A DNA stretch of 64,000 nt from FEB-25 sp963726315 (GCA_963726315.1 CAVSBZ010000005.1:1736001-1800000); one strand, 5' to 3'. Counted from the first letter of the stretch, positions 7,940 through 17,995 are shown. The notes: generated from the letters alone by a model not told the origin. Program-made: numbers and translations.

Positions 7940-9729
7940 CTAATCTACAGTCAAGGTTTTACTCAAATTTCTCGGATAATCTGGATCGAATCCACGTGAA
8001 ACACTGACTCTATAAGCAAGCAGCTGCATTGGGATGATCGCCAGGATCGGATTGATTATCTTTCCAGTTGCCGGGATCGTGATCATGTCATGGGCATTGG
8101 CTTGTAACCGGCTGTCATCTTCACCAATTACGATTGTTCTGGCACCTCGACAGGCGACTTCATTAATTCCGCTAACGATCAATGGCACATCTTCTGGTCC
8201 GGCGATAAATATTATTGGGTAATTATTCTTGACCGCTGCCAAAGGTCCATGCTTGAATTCGGTAGATAATAAACCCTCACAATGAATGTCGGTGACCTCT
8301 TTAAGTTTAAGGCTCCCTCGAGTGCGATTGGATAGGTCGACCCATAACCCAGGCAGTATGTATCGGTCCAGGAATCTAGTACTTCTTCCAGACGCATTAT
8401 CTGCGTATCGGTGGAAATAACCGTCTGCTCGATTAATTCAGGCAGTAGATTTACATCAGTTGTAGGGAGACCTCCCATTTTCAATGCTAAATATAAAAAG
8501 GTAATAACCTGGTTCGTATAGGTTTTGGTTGCCGGAACACTAATCTCATATCCGCAAGTTAATGGTAAATACAGTTCTGTCGATTTTGTAAGGGTTGAGC
8601 CAATCACATTTACCAGGCCAAATGTCTGCATGCCTTTACTTTTGGCTAGAGAAAGGGCATTCAGAACATCTTTAGTCTCACCACTCTGGCTGACAAAAAT
8701 GCCAACATCCTCCGGGCCTAAGGTTGGACCATACTGCGAAGCAAATTGCGTAGCGAGCACTGGTATTGATGCTTTTCCGGCCAGATTGCCGATATAGAAT
8801 GAGCCAAGGTTACATGCGTGATAACTGGTTCCACATCCGATTAAATAAAGGTTCCTGGCAGCAGACATCCGTTGGGCGATGGGTTGAATATCAGATGAGT
8901 TATCCAGCATATGGATCAGCTCGCGTGCGACTTGGGCCTGCTCATGAATTTCCTTTAGCATGAAGTGCGCATAGCCACCCTTCTTAGCTAATTCCATGCT
9001 TTCAGTGATTAGCTCAAAGTCTCTATCTATAAGGGATCCATCCTGTACACTACGCAACTCAATTGAATTGGGCTGGAGAATCACAATTTCGCCATCTTCA
9101 ATCGATAAAATCCGCCTGGTTATTGGAAGGATTGAGGGTAAATCGGATGATACACAGGTCGCATCTTCAGTGATACCTGCCACCAAACCTGAGCCTTTTT
9201 TAAACGCGTATAGCTTTTCTTCACCAACCATACCAATCACGAATGAATAATCACCTAAAAGGTCTTGATAGGCTTTACGGATGGCGTCAATGATATCGTT
9301 GCCTTGGTTAATATATCTTTCAACAGCATGAACACAGGTTTCTCCATCATTTTCTGACCGGACAATCATGCCTTCATCAATAAACTCCTGGCGCAGCTCG
9401 AGATTATTGACTACATTTCCATTATGAGCTCCCACCATTATGCCTTTTAAATCCAGGTGAGGCTGGGAATTTGCTTGGGATGGAGTGCCAAAAGTTGCCC
9501 ATCGAAGCTGAGTGATCCCACGGGTACCAACCATCTCAGAAAAATTGAGCCGTGGGGCTACATCAGCGACTTTACCAACATCTTTTCGAAGGTCAATGCG
9601 ACCTGTTTTGGTAATGGTCGCACAGCCTACTGAGTCATATCCACGATAGGATAGCCTGGAGGCTGCATCTGTAAGAGTTGGTCCTAGCAATTGTTCTTCT
9701 TGCGTAATAATCCCAAAAATACCACACAT
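7940..9729 (-). CDS. glmS: Glutamine--fructose-6-phosphate aminotransferase, frameshifted
   Basis: Makes glucosamine-6-phosphate from fructose-6-phosphate and glutamine, the entry to peptidoglycan amino sugars. The product begins MCGIFGII, with Cys2 as the glutaminase nucleophile, has the N-terminal Ntn domain, and then two SIS domains (GCGTSYHA, SQSGETKDVL). The frame breaks at 8306-8308: after ALEGAL the expected KLKEVTDIHCEG continues in the next frame if one A is restored to an AAA run on the minus strand, running on through HGPLAAVKNNYPIIFIAG to the stop at 7940. Restored length is 596 residues, normal for GlmS. An essential gene with a one-base homopolymer deletion is more likely a sequencing error than a true pseudogene. 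The ATG is preceded by AAGGAA. Confidence 0.93.
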
Positions 9730-9840
9730 AATGTTTCCTTATTAGTTGTTAATCAGTATATCAGAAAATAATGTTCAAATAATTCAACGACGGGAGCAGT
9801 GATAGAGAAGGATGATAATACAATTAGCTGACAATCTGGC

Positions 9841-9885
9841 TTAAAAAGAAAATGCCGGCATCCGTATAAACGAACACTGGCATTT
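9841..9885 (-). terminator. Rho-independent terminator after the ferredoxin gene
   Basis: On the minus strand AAATGCC ... GGCATTT (9879-9885 with 9850-9856) forms a 7-bp stem followed by TTCTTTTT. It lies about 20 bp past the ferredoxin stop. Confidence 0.6.
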
Positions 9886-9905
9886 AATGTTGATATGTTC
9901 AGTTA

Positions 9906-10094
9906 TTATGCTTTAACAATGCAATCTACCGGGCAAACCGATACGCACTGGGGCAAGTCATAATGACCAACACACTCTACGCAGGTATCAGCGCTGATCA
10001 CGTATATCGTATCGCCTTCAGTTATTGATTCAGTCGGACATTCAGGAATGCATGCGCCACAAGAGATGCACTCTTCAGTGACTTTCATTGCCAT
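9906..10094 (-). CDS. 2[4Fe-4S] ferredoxin, Alvin/YfhL type
   Basis: 62 residues from ATG at 10094, chosen because an AAGGAGA Shine-Dalgarno stands about nine bases upstream; the longer open frame to 10175 lacks one. The first cluster motif is CISCGACIPECP. The second is CVEC followed by eight residues and then CVSVCP, the expanded spacing of Alvin-type (Chromatium-like) ferredoxins. It is a soluble low-potential electron carrier. It is a plausible partner for the two aldehyde:ferredoxin oxidoreductases in this window, though it is not linked to them in an operon. Confidence 0.9.
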   Translation of the reverse strand: MAMKVTEECISCGACIPECPTESITEGDTIYVISADTCVECVGHYDLPQCVSVCPVDCIVKA

Positions 10095-10313
10095 AATAAT
10101 TCTCTCCTTCTCTGTTCTGAGATAAATTAGTTTACCTACTTGGTCAAAATACTCGTATAGATTACTAAAACTCACTCAATGCGTCAAATGACAAACATCA
10201 CGATTAATAAGGATAGATGTGACGCTGTAAAAAAACGATCGAGATGATCAATGTGAACCCCAACTCGATCCATTTCCAATAAATATCAAGTCTACCTTCA
10301 ATAAAATGGTCAA
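10095..10313. other. Intergenic spacer, ferredoxin upstream region
   Basis: It contains the ferredoxin Shine-Dalgarno and a possible minus-strand promoter (TTGACC, 17 bp, TATCTC). I see no further gene or convincing structure in it. Confidence 0.35.
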
Positions 10314-11507
10314 TTACCCTTGCTTATCTGATTTCTTATATTTAAGGTCGCTACCACGCATAATAGAATTCTTACCATATCTGTTCCTCACATCATCCAC
10401 AGCTGAAAATAATTTGTCATCTTTCTTATTGGGCGCCTCCCACAGGCTTAGTTGCTTTACCGGATTATCAAATTGAGTCACGCCAACTCCCAGGAGTCTG
10501 ACTGGCCTTCCTTTTTTCCAGGAGTTATTAAATAACTTCTTTACTGCTGAGTAAATTTCACGGTCGTCATTGGTAGGCTCGGATAAACTTACCTGTCTGG
10601 TGAGGGTTGTGAAATCAGACCATCGCAGCTTAAGCTTTATCGTTGTGCCTTTACGATCTTTTTTTCTTAATCGACGTCCCACACTTTCAGACAATGAATG
10701 CAAAGCCTCATAGAGTGTCTGAACATCTGAAATATCGTGAGCGAAGGTAGTCTCATTGCTTACCGACTTGACCTCATGACTGGTGTGGATTGGACTGGTA
10801 TCAATTCCGAGTGCCCGTCTCTCAAGGTCTTCGCCAAATTTACCTAAAATCTTGACCAGGTCCTGCTTTGGAATTCGGGTTATATCCCCGATCGTATCGA
10901 TTCCCAATTCATGTAAGCGTGCAGCTGTTTTGGGACCTATCCCCCACAAGGCGTTTGTAGGTAGTGGAGCTAGAAATTCCGCTTCGTGACCTGGTTGAAC
11001 CACCGTTATCGCCTGAGGTGGCGATGCAGACCGGTTTGAAGCTTTACCAAAATCAGTGGCAATTTTTGCCACAAGTTTACTTGTAGCAACACCGATTGAG
11101 CATGGTAAGCTAAAATGATCGAGGACATACTGTTGTATATTTCTGGCTAGTATTTCACCATTGTCGGGAAGATCGCTGAGATCGAGGAATGCCTCATCGA
11201 TGGACACCTGTTCAACCAGCGGGGTTAATGTGTCCAGGTAATCCACCACCTGGTGCGAAATCTTTCCATAATCTCCATGACTTCCGGAAACAATTATTAA
11301 ATTCGGGCATTTTTTAATCGCCTGTGCCATAGGCATCGCTGAATGCACTCCAAACATTCGGGCAGCATATGAACATGATGCCACGACGCCACGCTGATCA
11401 GGACGACCACCTACCGCAAAGGGTTTACCGTGTAAGGAGGGATCATTATTTTCTTCTACCGAACAGAAGAACGCATCTAAATCGATATGAAGAATTTTTC
11501 TGGGCAT
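10314..11507 (-). CDS. dinB: DNA polymerase IV (Y-family translesion polymerase)
   Basis: 397 residues. Y-family catalytic motifs are present: HIDLDAFFCSVEE (residues 6-18) with the first metal-binding Asp, and VSIDEAFLDL (about 100-109) with the Asp-Glu pair, followed by the HhH thumb (LWGIGPKTAARLHELGI) and a little-finger domain. It extends mismatched or lesion-bearing primers. Its ATG directly abuts the TAA of the ABC permease gene (stop 11508-11510) with only a poor Shine-Dalgarno, so it looks translationally coupled to the exporter operon. No LexA-like site is seen near it. Confidence 0.93.
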   Translation of the reverse strand: MPRKILHIDLDAFFCSVEENNDPSLHGKPFAVGGRPDQRGVVASCSYAARMFGVHSAMPMAQAIKKCPNLIIVSGSHGDYGKISHQVVDYLDTLTPLVEQVSIDEAFLDLSDLPDNGEILARNIQQYVLDHFSLPCSIGVATSKLVAKIATDFGKASNRSASPPQAITVVQPGHEAEFLAPLPTNALWGIGPKTAARLHELGIDTIGDITRIPKQDLVKILGKFGEDLERRALGIDTSPIHTSHEVKSVSNETTFAHDISDVQTLYEALHSLSESVGRRLRKKDRKGTTIKLKLRWSDFTTLTRQVSLSEPTNDDREIYSAVKKLFNNSWKKGRPVRLLGVGVTQFDNPVKQLSLWEAPNKKDDKLFSAVDDVRNRYGKNSIMRGSDLKYKKSDKQG

Positions 11508-12830
11508 TTACTCGTATTTTAGTGCAGTGATCGGGACCATTGTGGCTGCCCGGAGTGCAGGATATAAACCGGATATCAGGCCGATAAGCGTAGCAAAGAT
11601 AAGTGCAAAAATTGGTAGCCATAAAGGCGTATATACAGCTGTGCTTGGTGGTGGACCACCCTGTTGGGCAGATTGACCCGCCAGATAGGATAAGGCCAGT
11701 ACATTAATCACTTGACCAGCAGTCCAACCTAATATTACTCCCCCTAAACCACCGAGAAACCCAATACCTGATGCTTCTCCCAGGAATATTGTCAAAACAT
11801 CGCGGTTCGTTGCTCCGATCGCTTTCATAAGACCGATTTCGCGTGTCCGTTCCAAGATTGCCATTGCCATCGTATTGGCAATACCGATAGCCGCAACCAA
11901 TAGTGCAATTGCTCCAACTCCACCAAAAATTACTTGCAGGATAAGGAAAAAGCTGTTGATTCCCTGGACGTAGGATTGCGGAGTATAGGCTTGATAGCCA
12001 AGCTGCGTTATCTGATCACTAATTTCGAGCACTTGATCCACATTTTCAACGTTCACCACCAGCTGCTGGTAACCATCCCGTGCACGGTTAATCCGTCGAC
12101 CTAATATCCATTGGTTATACGTAGTTATATCACTCATAGGCATATAGACTGAATAATCCGATTCACCTTTAAATTCATTAAGCACACCGACTATTTTTAG
12201 CGGCACCGATTTTCGGATTTCATTTCCGTCCTGATCATATTTAAGCAGATCCAGTTTGATGGTTTGTCCCAGTAATTCTGGCGGAGTAGGAGTTTCCTGA
12301 CCTGGACGCCACTGCGGGTTATAGAATGTGCTTGGAACCTGCGCACCTATTACTGCTGTTCCCGGTTTGAGCGTGTACTCTCCACCTTTTAAGTCAACAC
12401 CCAGAAAACTAAGGTCTGGGGCGCCTACACCAATTACGCCTGTGTAAGTTTCCATGCGATTATGCTTCAAGATAGCTGCACCTTGAATGTAATCTCGGGG
12501 GACGACCGATTTTACGCCAGGTATGGCAGTTAGTTGAGTGATCGTGTCGTCTGTAATCAGTGTTTGTACCTGCGGACCACCACCAGCCATTCCTTTCCCA
12601 CCGGCTGCTACTGGTCCCATATCCTCATAATTGGGATATACCTGGATCTGGGTTAGATCCCCAATACCGTACAGCTGCTGTGTGGCATTTTTCTGTAAGC
12701 CAATAGCTAGAGATACCAGTACAACTACTGCCGCGGTGCCAATGATGACGCCTATCGCGGTAAGTGCAACTCGTGCTTTTCTTCTCCCCAGGTTATCAAG
12801 GATGAGTGAAAACAGATCTATTAAACCCAT
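11508..12830 (-). CDS. MacB-type ABC transporter permease (FtsX family)
   Basis: 440 residues. An N-terminal membrane segment (VALTAIGVIIGTAAVVVLVSLAIG), a large extracytoplasmic MacB_PCD domain (about 45-275), then three C-terminal membrane helices with the FtsX signature (ERTREIGLMKAIGATNRDV). It pairs with the ATPase at 14659-15387. MacB-type machines use mechanotransmission to drive extracellular substrates rather than transport across the bilayer. There is a GGAG Shine-Dalgarno ahead of the ATG. Between the permease and ATPase genes lies an exported CARDB-like protein where Gram-negative operons often have a MacA-type adaptor. Confidence 0.9.
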   Translation of the reverse strand: MGLIDLFSLILDNLGRRKARVALTAIGVIIGTAAVVVLVSLAIGLQKNATQQLYGIGDLTQIQVYPNYEDMGPVAAGGKGMAGGGPQVQTLITDDTITQLTAIPGVKSVVPRDYIQGAAILKHNRMETYTGVIGVGAPDLSFLGVDLKGGEYTLKPGTAVIGAQVPSTFYNPQWRPGQETPTPPELLGQTIKLDLLKYDQDGNEIRKSVPLKIVGVLNEFKGESDYSVYMPMSDITTYNQWILGRRINRARDGYQQLVVNVENVDQVLEISDQITQLGYQAYTPQSYVQGINSFFLILQVIFGGVGAIALLVAAIGIANTMAMAILERTREIGLMKAIGATNRDVLTIFLGEASGIGFLGGLGGVILGWTAGQVINVLALSYLAGQSAQQGGPPPSTAVYTPLWLPIFALIFATLIGLISGLYPALRAATMVPITALKYE

Positions 12831-12860
12831 TAATAAATTGCTCTCCAGGGTCTAAGCATT

Positions 12861-14615
12861 TTAGGGTCCTTTAAGGGGCGGCTGAGCTGGAACGATTATC
12901 GGTTTATCTGACGAAGGAGTAGCCAAAGGCTGTTCTCCGGTGGGTGATTGGCCAGTACTTAACCCACTATCTAGTCCGATCAATCCCAAAACAAAGCGCC
13001 ATACCTTGTGAAGGAATGTTTCCGGTGATTGTGTAGGTATATCAACACCACCATTCGGATTGCCATCAACAGGGGGTTCAATAACCGGTTGATCCATCAC
13101 TTCGACGGTTAGAGTCTGGGTGACTACCTGTTGCTGGTTGAAATCGTCTGTGTAGTCGATAGAGACCAATAAATCCGTTGATCCTGGGACGTCGGGTATG
13201 AATGTGGCATCGAGGGTAAAATATCCGCCCGGGTCTAGGGTTCCAACGAGGATTGAACTATTACTCATTTGTCCGCTTGGGGCTTCGACACGCATCATGC
13301 CTAATACAATACTACTTCGGCCAAGATTTACCACCTGGATCGGGAGGGTATTCGGTTGAGCGACAAAAAGTGTGGATACTTCCTGATAGAAACTGATCTC
13401 AAGAATGGGCAGCCTGTAAACCAACAGGGTGATCACCTGGTCATCGATGAAAGAGTGGTTTTGATCATTGGTATAAACAAATGATATTTTTAACGGATAT
13501 GCACCTGGCGCAGTATTCACATTAACAATCAGGGGTTGGTACTCTGTTGAACTCTGACCAGGAGAAAAATCACCAATCGACTGAATATTCGATGACCCGA
13601 TGGGTGCGAAATTGGTAAACTCCCCACTGCCTCCCGATACTCCACCAGGTTGTTGGGTACCGCCGTCGCCACCTGAAGTGCTACTGCCGCCTCCGACGAT
13701 CATGGTGACGTTTTTCGCAGTCGAATTACCCATATTCTGTATGATGATACCTAAATTGAATTGCGTCCCAGGTTGAAGTGGACTGACATCTGTAGTGTAA
13801 CTCGTGATCACGAGCTGGGGTTTTACCGATGCAGTAGGAGTTTGTGTGGGTGTGGGTGTTGGGGTAGAGCCCGATGTGTAAACCAGATGGACCGGTAAGC
13901 TGATGGTGAACGTCTCACTGTACGCCGCACCGGTTTCATTTGTATACGAAACAACCATATTAATTGAGGTTTCGGTTGCCCACATGGAGCTACTAAGGTA
14001 TAACGGCTGGCTAAATTCGCTATGGTTTCCGGGAGCAATTTCTCCCACTGCCACGACTCCTCCCGTTCCACGCGGCATTACATCACCAGTCGAAAAAGTG
14101 GCGACAATATTCTTGGCATACTGCTGACCTGCATTATATAAGGTAACGAATAATGTGAATGCTTCACCAGGTGATATCGTATCTTGGTCCAGGCTGTAGG
14201 TATCCACCACGATCACCGGACGTTCGAAGTTGCTGGGAGGCTCCAAAGTGGCGGTAGGTGCAACCGTAGGTGCTTCGGAGATTACCGTGAGTGCATCGGA
14301 GAGAGAAGCCGTCGAAGAATCGGGATTGGTCACCGTGACTGAATATGTTCCAACAGGAACACCTGCAGGAACATTAGCCGACAGGCTTGTTGTTGATGAA
14401 AAAGATGTTATTAGTGAACCGTAGCCATCCAATGAAACGATGGCACCAATGGCAAAATCATTTCCTGAAATTGTAATCGTGCTCTCGTGACTATTCGAGA
14501 CTGAACTTGGAAAAACGCTGCTGATCACCAATGCTGCTTGGGCAGTTGTTGGAGACAGCAGCAACCCGGTGGCTAGCGATATGAGGATGACGATTATGAA
14601 TAAATTTCTTTTCAT
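12861..14615 (-). CDS. Exported multi-domain protein with IPT/TIG and CARDB-like repeats, exporter-associated
   Basis: 584 residues. A signal peptide (residues 1-28, MKRNLFIIVILISLATGLLL, ending at AQA-A) is followed by an IPT/TIG Ig-like domain (about 30-112, ISSVFPSSVSNSHESTITISG), a Pro/Thr linker, and three CARDB-like beta domains (about 133-245, 268-400 and 405-510), each starting with a VDTYSLDQDTISPGEAFTL-like phrase. A second linker is rich in TPTPTPTQTPT, and the C-terminus is Pro/Ser/Gly-rich with a short hydrophobic stretch (VWRFVLGLIGL) too short for a sure anchor. It probably acts outside the membrane with the flanking MacB-like ATPase and permease. Its substrate is unknown. Confidence 0.8.
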   Translation of the reverse strand: MKRNLFIIVILISLATGLLLSPTTAQAALVISSVFPSSVSNSHESTITISGNDFAIGAIVSLDGYGSLITSFSSTTSLSANVPAGVPVGTYSVTVTNPDSSTASLSDALTVISEAPTVAPTATLEPPSNFERPVIVVDTYSLDQDTISPGEAFTLFVTLYNAGQQYAKNIVATFSTGDVMPRGTGGVVAVGEIAPGNHSEFSQPLYLSSSMWATETSINMVVSYTNETGAAYSETFTISLPVHLVYTSGSTPTPTPTQTPTASVKPQLVITSYTTDVSPLQPGTQFNLGIIIQNMGNSTAKNVTMIVGGGSSTSGGDGGTQQPGGVSGGSGEFTNFAPIGSSNIQSIGDFSPGQSSTEYQPLIVNVNTAPGAYPLKISFVYTNDQNHSFIDDQVITLLVYRLPILEISFYQEVSTLFVAQPNTLPIQVVNLGRSSIVLGMMRVEAPSGQMSNSSILVGTLDPGGYFTLDATFIPDVPGSTDLLVSIDYTDDFNQQQVVTQTLTVEVMDQPVIEPPVDGNPNGGVDIPTQSPETFLHKVWRFVLGLIGLDSGLSTGQSPTGEQPLATPSSDKPIIVPAQPPLKGP

Positions 14616-14658
14616 TAGGATCTACCCTTCACATTCCCTTATGATTGCATCAGTCAAT

Positions 14659-15387
14659 TCAAGAAGCGTAATCCTTACGAGTTGCTAATAAGGAGGCAGC
14701 ATTATATTCATCTTCAGTGACGATTTTCCCATCCAGCAAATACATATGTCTGGTTGCAAACTGCTTCATCCTTGTGTCATGTGTAACCACCAGCACAGAA
14801 TGCCCTTTCAGGTGTAATTCTGCAAGCAGCTGCATAATATTAACCCCGCTCGAAGTATCCAAATTTCCAGTGGGTTCGTCTGCTAAAATTAATTTCGGGT
14901 CATTAACCAAGGCGCGGGCGATTGCCACCCTTTGCTGCTGACCACCTGAGAGCTCGGTAGGTCTGTGGGACATTCGGTCCTCCAACCCCACCATTTTAAG
15001 TACTTCGACTGATTTTTGCTTACGATCGTGGTTTGATGTGCGATTGAAGCGCATGGGAAATTCCACATTTTGTTGGGCGGTCATATTTGAAATCAAGTTA
15101 AAGGATTGAAATATAAAACCGACCGTTTGACGCCGGTATACTGCCAGCGCATTCTCATCTAATTCATCTAATATATGACCATTGACCTCAATATGTCCGC
15201 GTGTGGCTCGGTCGAGCCCTCCTACTAAATACAGCAGGGTGCTTTTACCAGAGCCAGAAGGACCCATCAACACCGTAAATGAATTCGACTCCAGCTCCAA
15301 ATCCACCCCTGCCAGGGCGCGCACAATAGTTTGCCCCATGGTGAATTCTTTATAAATCTCAGAAATCTTTACGAATGTATCAGGCAT
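14659..15387 (-). CDS. MacB/LolD-type ABC transporter ATPase
   Basis: 242 residues. Walker A GPSGSGKST (about 42-50), Q-loop FIFQSFNL, signature LSGGQQQR, Walker B LILADEPTG and switch His (VVTHD). The closest subfamily is the LolD/MacB/FtsE group, as expected for a partner of the permease at 11508. It supplies ATP hydrolysis for the exporter. No good Shine-Dalgarno is present; the gene follows the Yip1-type gene by 26 bp in the same operon. Confidence 0.92.
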   Translation of the reverse strand: MPDTFVKISEIYKEFTMGQTIVRALAGVDLELESNSFTVLMGPSGSGKSTLLYLVGGLDRATRGHIEVNGHILDELDENALAVYRRQTVGFIFQSFNLISNMTAQQNVEFPMRFNRTSNHDRKQKSVEVLKMVGLEDRMSHRPTELSGGQQQRVAIARALVNDPKLILADEPTGNLDTSSGVNIMQLLAELHLKGHSVLVVTHDTRMKQFATRHMYLLDGKIVTEDEYNAASLLATRKDYAS

Positions 15388-15413
15388 TAATCAACAACTA
15401 GAGTCTCTATTTC

Positions 15414-16190
15414 CTAGAGGAAAAATGGCCTGGTTATTGAAAGGTTTCCTATTAAGGTACCTAAGTAAGCCAGTCCTGCTTGCATAGCAAGAATTATGAC
15501 AGCAGTTAGGATTACTCCAACGGATGATTTCGAAGCGCTCAATGAAGTTGATATTCTTACACCTAAAATAAGCAAAAGGATTTGCCACACGATAAATATA
15601 TCTATCAGCTTGAGGAATTGACTGATATACATAATCAACGCTGAATCGCCTGTAGGGCTGAAACCAGATAACCCCGGATTGGCAATTAAATTTTTCGAAG
15701 CCAACAAATATATAATCTGGATAAGTGCCCGTACTGCAATTGGTATGCTGGCCCATGCAACGATATTCATCGACATGACTGTGCTGCCGCGACCGCCAAG
15801 CAATGTGGTGACCAGATGTAAGATACCTCCGAGGATCAACCAACCAATCCACACACCTAATAAAGCGAAGATTGCCGGTAAAACATAAACGAACACTGGT
15901 CCTTGGGTGGATTGGATGGCCTGAAGATATTGGGCTTGTTGTTCGGGTGTGTAGTATTGGTAATCTGGTGGATAGGATATCTCTCCCATCTGCGAGGCTT
16001 GATATTTAATTCTACCTGTCACGAATGCATTAACTAACACCAGGCAAGAAAGTACGAGCAATGGGGTGATCCAGACTGATTTAGTTGAGGTTGATATATG
16101 TTGGAAAGCAAGTCGGGGTTTAAAAAGGATGTCTGGTAACCAATTAAAATAAAAACGTTTATCTTTATTCGTGATTGCAAGATCTGCCAT
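15414..16190 (-). CDS. Yip1-domain multi-pass membrane protein
   Basis: 258 residues from ATG at 16190, preferred over an in-frame ATG at 16259 because it has AAGGT nine bases upstream and removes an overlap with the gene before it. The N-terminal segment LPDILFKPRLAFQHIS is the usual opening of bacterial Yip1 proteins. Five hydrophobic stretches follow (for example VWITPLLVLSCLVLVNAFVTG and GPVFVYVLPAIFALLGVWIG). Bacterial Yip1 proteins often accompany MacB-like ABC genes; their role is not known. It sits second in the exporter operon. Confidence 0.8.
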   Translation of the reverse strand: MADLAITNKDKRFYFNWLPDILFKPRLAFQHISTSTKSVWITPLLVLSCLVLVNAFVTGRIKYQASQMGEISYPPDYQYYTPEQQAQYLQAIQSTQGPVFVYVLPAIFALLGVWIGWLILGGILHLVTTLLGGRGSTVMSMNIVAWASIPIAVRALIQIIYLLASKNLIANPGLSGFSPTGDSALIMYISQFLKLIDIFIVWQILLLILGVRISTSLSASKSSVGVILTAVIILAMQAGLAYLGTLIGNLSITRPFFL

Positions 16191-16227
16191 GATGTGATTT
16201 ACCTTGATCGGAAAATTGGGTTGATTA

Positions 16228-16860
16228 TTACGATTCGGGATTGGAAATTTGCGCCTCATCCGCTATTTCTAAGTCAGAATCGACTTGAAATGGAAGTCGC
16301 ATCGTCAACCATACTACCATCAAGCTGACTTTATCAATGCTGGCATCCGAGTCAGGAAATAGCTCAGAGAATGTCTTGTATAAAACATCAAAATCTTCGC
16401 CTTTAGGCCAATGGATGTAAAACCCTGGGAGTTTAGTTCGATCCATCGAAATAGGAAAGACAGGCCATTCCTTGATTGCCTCGGTGAATGATACAGATGG
16501 AGTAACCGCTTCATTATAGGGGAAGATATGCCAATTACGTTCTTTCAATACATTGAACGCCTGACCTCGCAAGTCTGACTGTATTTCTGCCCAACAAGCA
16601 AGAATGACCGCAGCGAGATCTGGATATTTCTCGAATGCTTTTGAGGTTGGAAGTACTTTAACTAATGCTGGGGCTTTCTCGCTACTCCGAAACCCTGGAA
16701 CGGTTACGTAGTTTTTTATTTTTTGATTAAGTTCATGAGTGAGATGTTCTTCTAGTGAAGATTGAGCATTCAAAGTTTCGCGAATGACTTTCAACCTGAA
16801 GTCCGGACGCATGTATTCATTAATTGCATGAAACGGGAGGAATTCTGTATTTTCAGCCAT
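16228..16860 (-). CDS. Unrecognised soluble protein, first gene of the exporter operon
   Basis: 210 residues with no signal peptide and no membrane helix. It is acidic and rich in aromatic residues, with a WPKGEDFDVLYKTFSELFPD segment near 150-170 and a hydrophobic SLMVVWLTMRLPF segment near 180-192. I do not recognise the family. It precedes the Yip1, ABC ATPase, CARDB-like, permease and dinB genes on the same strand with short gaps, so it is likely the promoter-proximal gene of that operon. Confidence 0.7.
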   Translation of the reverse strand: MAENTEFLPFHAINEYMRPDFRLKVIRETLNAQSSLEEHLTHELNQKIKNYVTVPGFRSSEKAPALVKVLPTSKAFEKYPDLAAVILACWAEIQSDLRGQAFNVLKERNWHIFPYNEAVTPSVSFTEAIKEWPVFPISMDRTKLPGFYIHWPKGEDFDVLYKTFSELFPDSDASIDKVSLMVVWLTMRLPFQVDSDLEIADEAQISNPES

Positions 16861-16900
16861 AGTTTGAGAATCAGGTAAGATTTATATTTTTATTACTGCT

Positions 16901-16909
16901 AGTATACCA
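16901..16909 (-). promoter_or_regulatory. Extended -10 promoter of the exporter operon
   Basis: Minus strand TGGTATACT, an extended -10 (TGn) element, about 41 bases before the ATG at 16860. No clear -35. The same TGGTATAMT form recurs at 23642, 56440 and 61759. Confidence 0.55.
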
Positions 16910-17022
16910 AATCCTGGGAAATAAAATCATCTTCAAAGTAATATGAGCAGGGTTTTATAGGCATAATCAGAGTTTAGGTGTAAGATTTGGGAAGATTTCT
17001 AGTGATTGCGTGAGCATTATCG

Positions 17023-17961
17023 ATGAATAAAATGATTCAGTTGGGTAGAAGCGATATAAAAATATCCCTGATGGGTTTGGGGACCATGCAGTGGGGAGAC
17101 ATCCAATTTACACAACAACTCGGAAGTAACCTTGATAAAGATATTCGTGAAACTTATCAAGTAAGTATTGAGTCTGGGGTTAACTTTTTTGATACTGCAG
17201 AAATGTATGGGGGTGGTAAGTCTGAACTTTACCTCGGAAAATACTTGAAAGAACTCCCCAATTATGTTGTTATTGCCACCAAATTCATGCCTTTTCCATG
17301 GCGATTGACAAAAGGTGAATTTCGATCAGCACTCCTACACAGCCTTAACCGGTTGGGAGTTAACCACGTTGATTTATACCAGATGCACTGGCCAATCCCG
17401 CCGGTTACGATTAAATCCTGGATGGAAGCGATGTCAGACGCTGTCGCTGATGGTCTGATCACAGCTGTAGGTGTATCAAATTACTCGATCTCCCAAACTC
17501 AAAAAGCTTATGATGCATTAGCACGCCATTCCATCCCGCTAGCGGCTAATCAGGTGGAATATAGTCTGCTCGATCGGCATCCTGAAAAAAGTGGACTGGT
17601 AAATCTATGTAAGGAATTAGGAGTGACATTGATTGCTTACTCTCCCCTTGCGAGAGGCATCCTTACCGGAAAATACACACTCGAAAGTAGACCCCAAGGA
17701 TTTCTATCATGGAGATATAATAAAACATATCTGATTAAAATCCTTCCCTTGATAACAGCTCTGCGCGAAATCGGTGAGACGCATGGTGGTAAGACGCCTT
17801 CAAAAGTTGCTTTAAATTGGTTGATATGCAAAGGAGCAGTTCCAATTCCTGGTGCCAGGAACGCAAACCAAGCCCAGGAAAATGCTGGTGCCTTAGGCTG
17901 GCAGTTAGGTACTGAAGAGATCGATTTATTGGATTTTATAAGTGACAAGATAGCCTGGTAA
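17023..17961 (+). CDS. Aldo/keto reductase
   Basis: 312 residues, the normal length. The catalytic tetrad is visible: Asp and Tyr in FFDTAEMYGGG (about 55-65), Lys in VIATKF (about 87) and His in DLYQMHWP (about 118), with the NADPH-site region GAVPIPGARNANQAQEN near the C-terminus. It reduces carbonyls to alcohols with NADPH, with unknown substrate. There is no clear Shine-Dalgarno before the ATG; a second in-frame ATG follows three codons later. The GNAT-like gene follows 34 bp downstream and may share its transcript. Confidence 0.9.
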   Translation: MNKMIQLGRSDIKISLMGLGTMQWGDIQFTQQLGSNLDKDIRETYQVSIESGVNFFDTAEMYGGGKSELYLGKYLKELPNYVVIATKFMPFPWRLTKGEFRSALLHSLNRLGVNHVDLYQMHWPIPPVTIKSWMEAMSDAVADGLITAVGVSNYSISQTQKAYDALARHSIPLAANQVEYSLLDRHPEKSGLVNLCKELGVTLIAYSPLARGILTGKYTLESRPQGFLSWRYNKTYLIKILPLITALREIGETHGGKTPSKVALNWLICKGAVPIPGARNANQAQENAGALGWQLGTEEIDLLDFISDKIAW

Positions 17962-17995
17962 TAGTTGATATTCTAAATTTTCGCTGGAGGAGACA

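Noticed and set aside
8242..8330. Programmed frameshift in glmS
   Set aside because: No family precedent, no slippery heptamer with downstream stimulator, and six other loci in the window show similar breaks, so sequence error is simpler.
15391..15852. 153-codon open frame overlapping the Yip1-type gene
   Set aside because: Alternate frame of the membrane protein gene, with Cys/Tyr/Arg-rich composition and no features.
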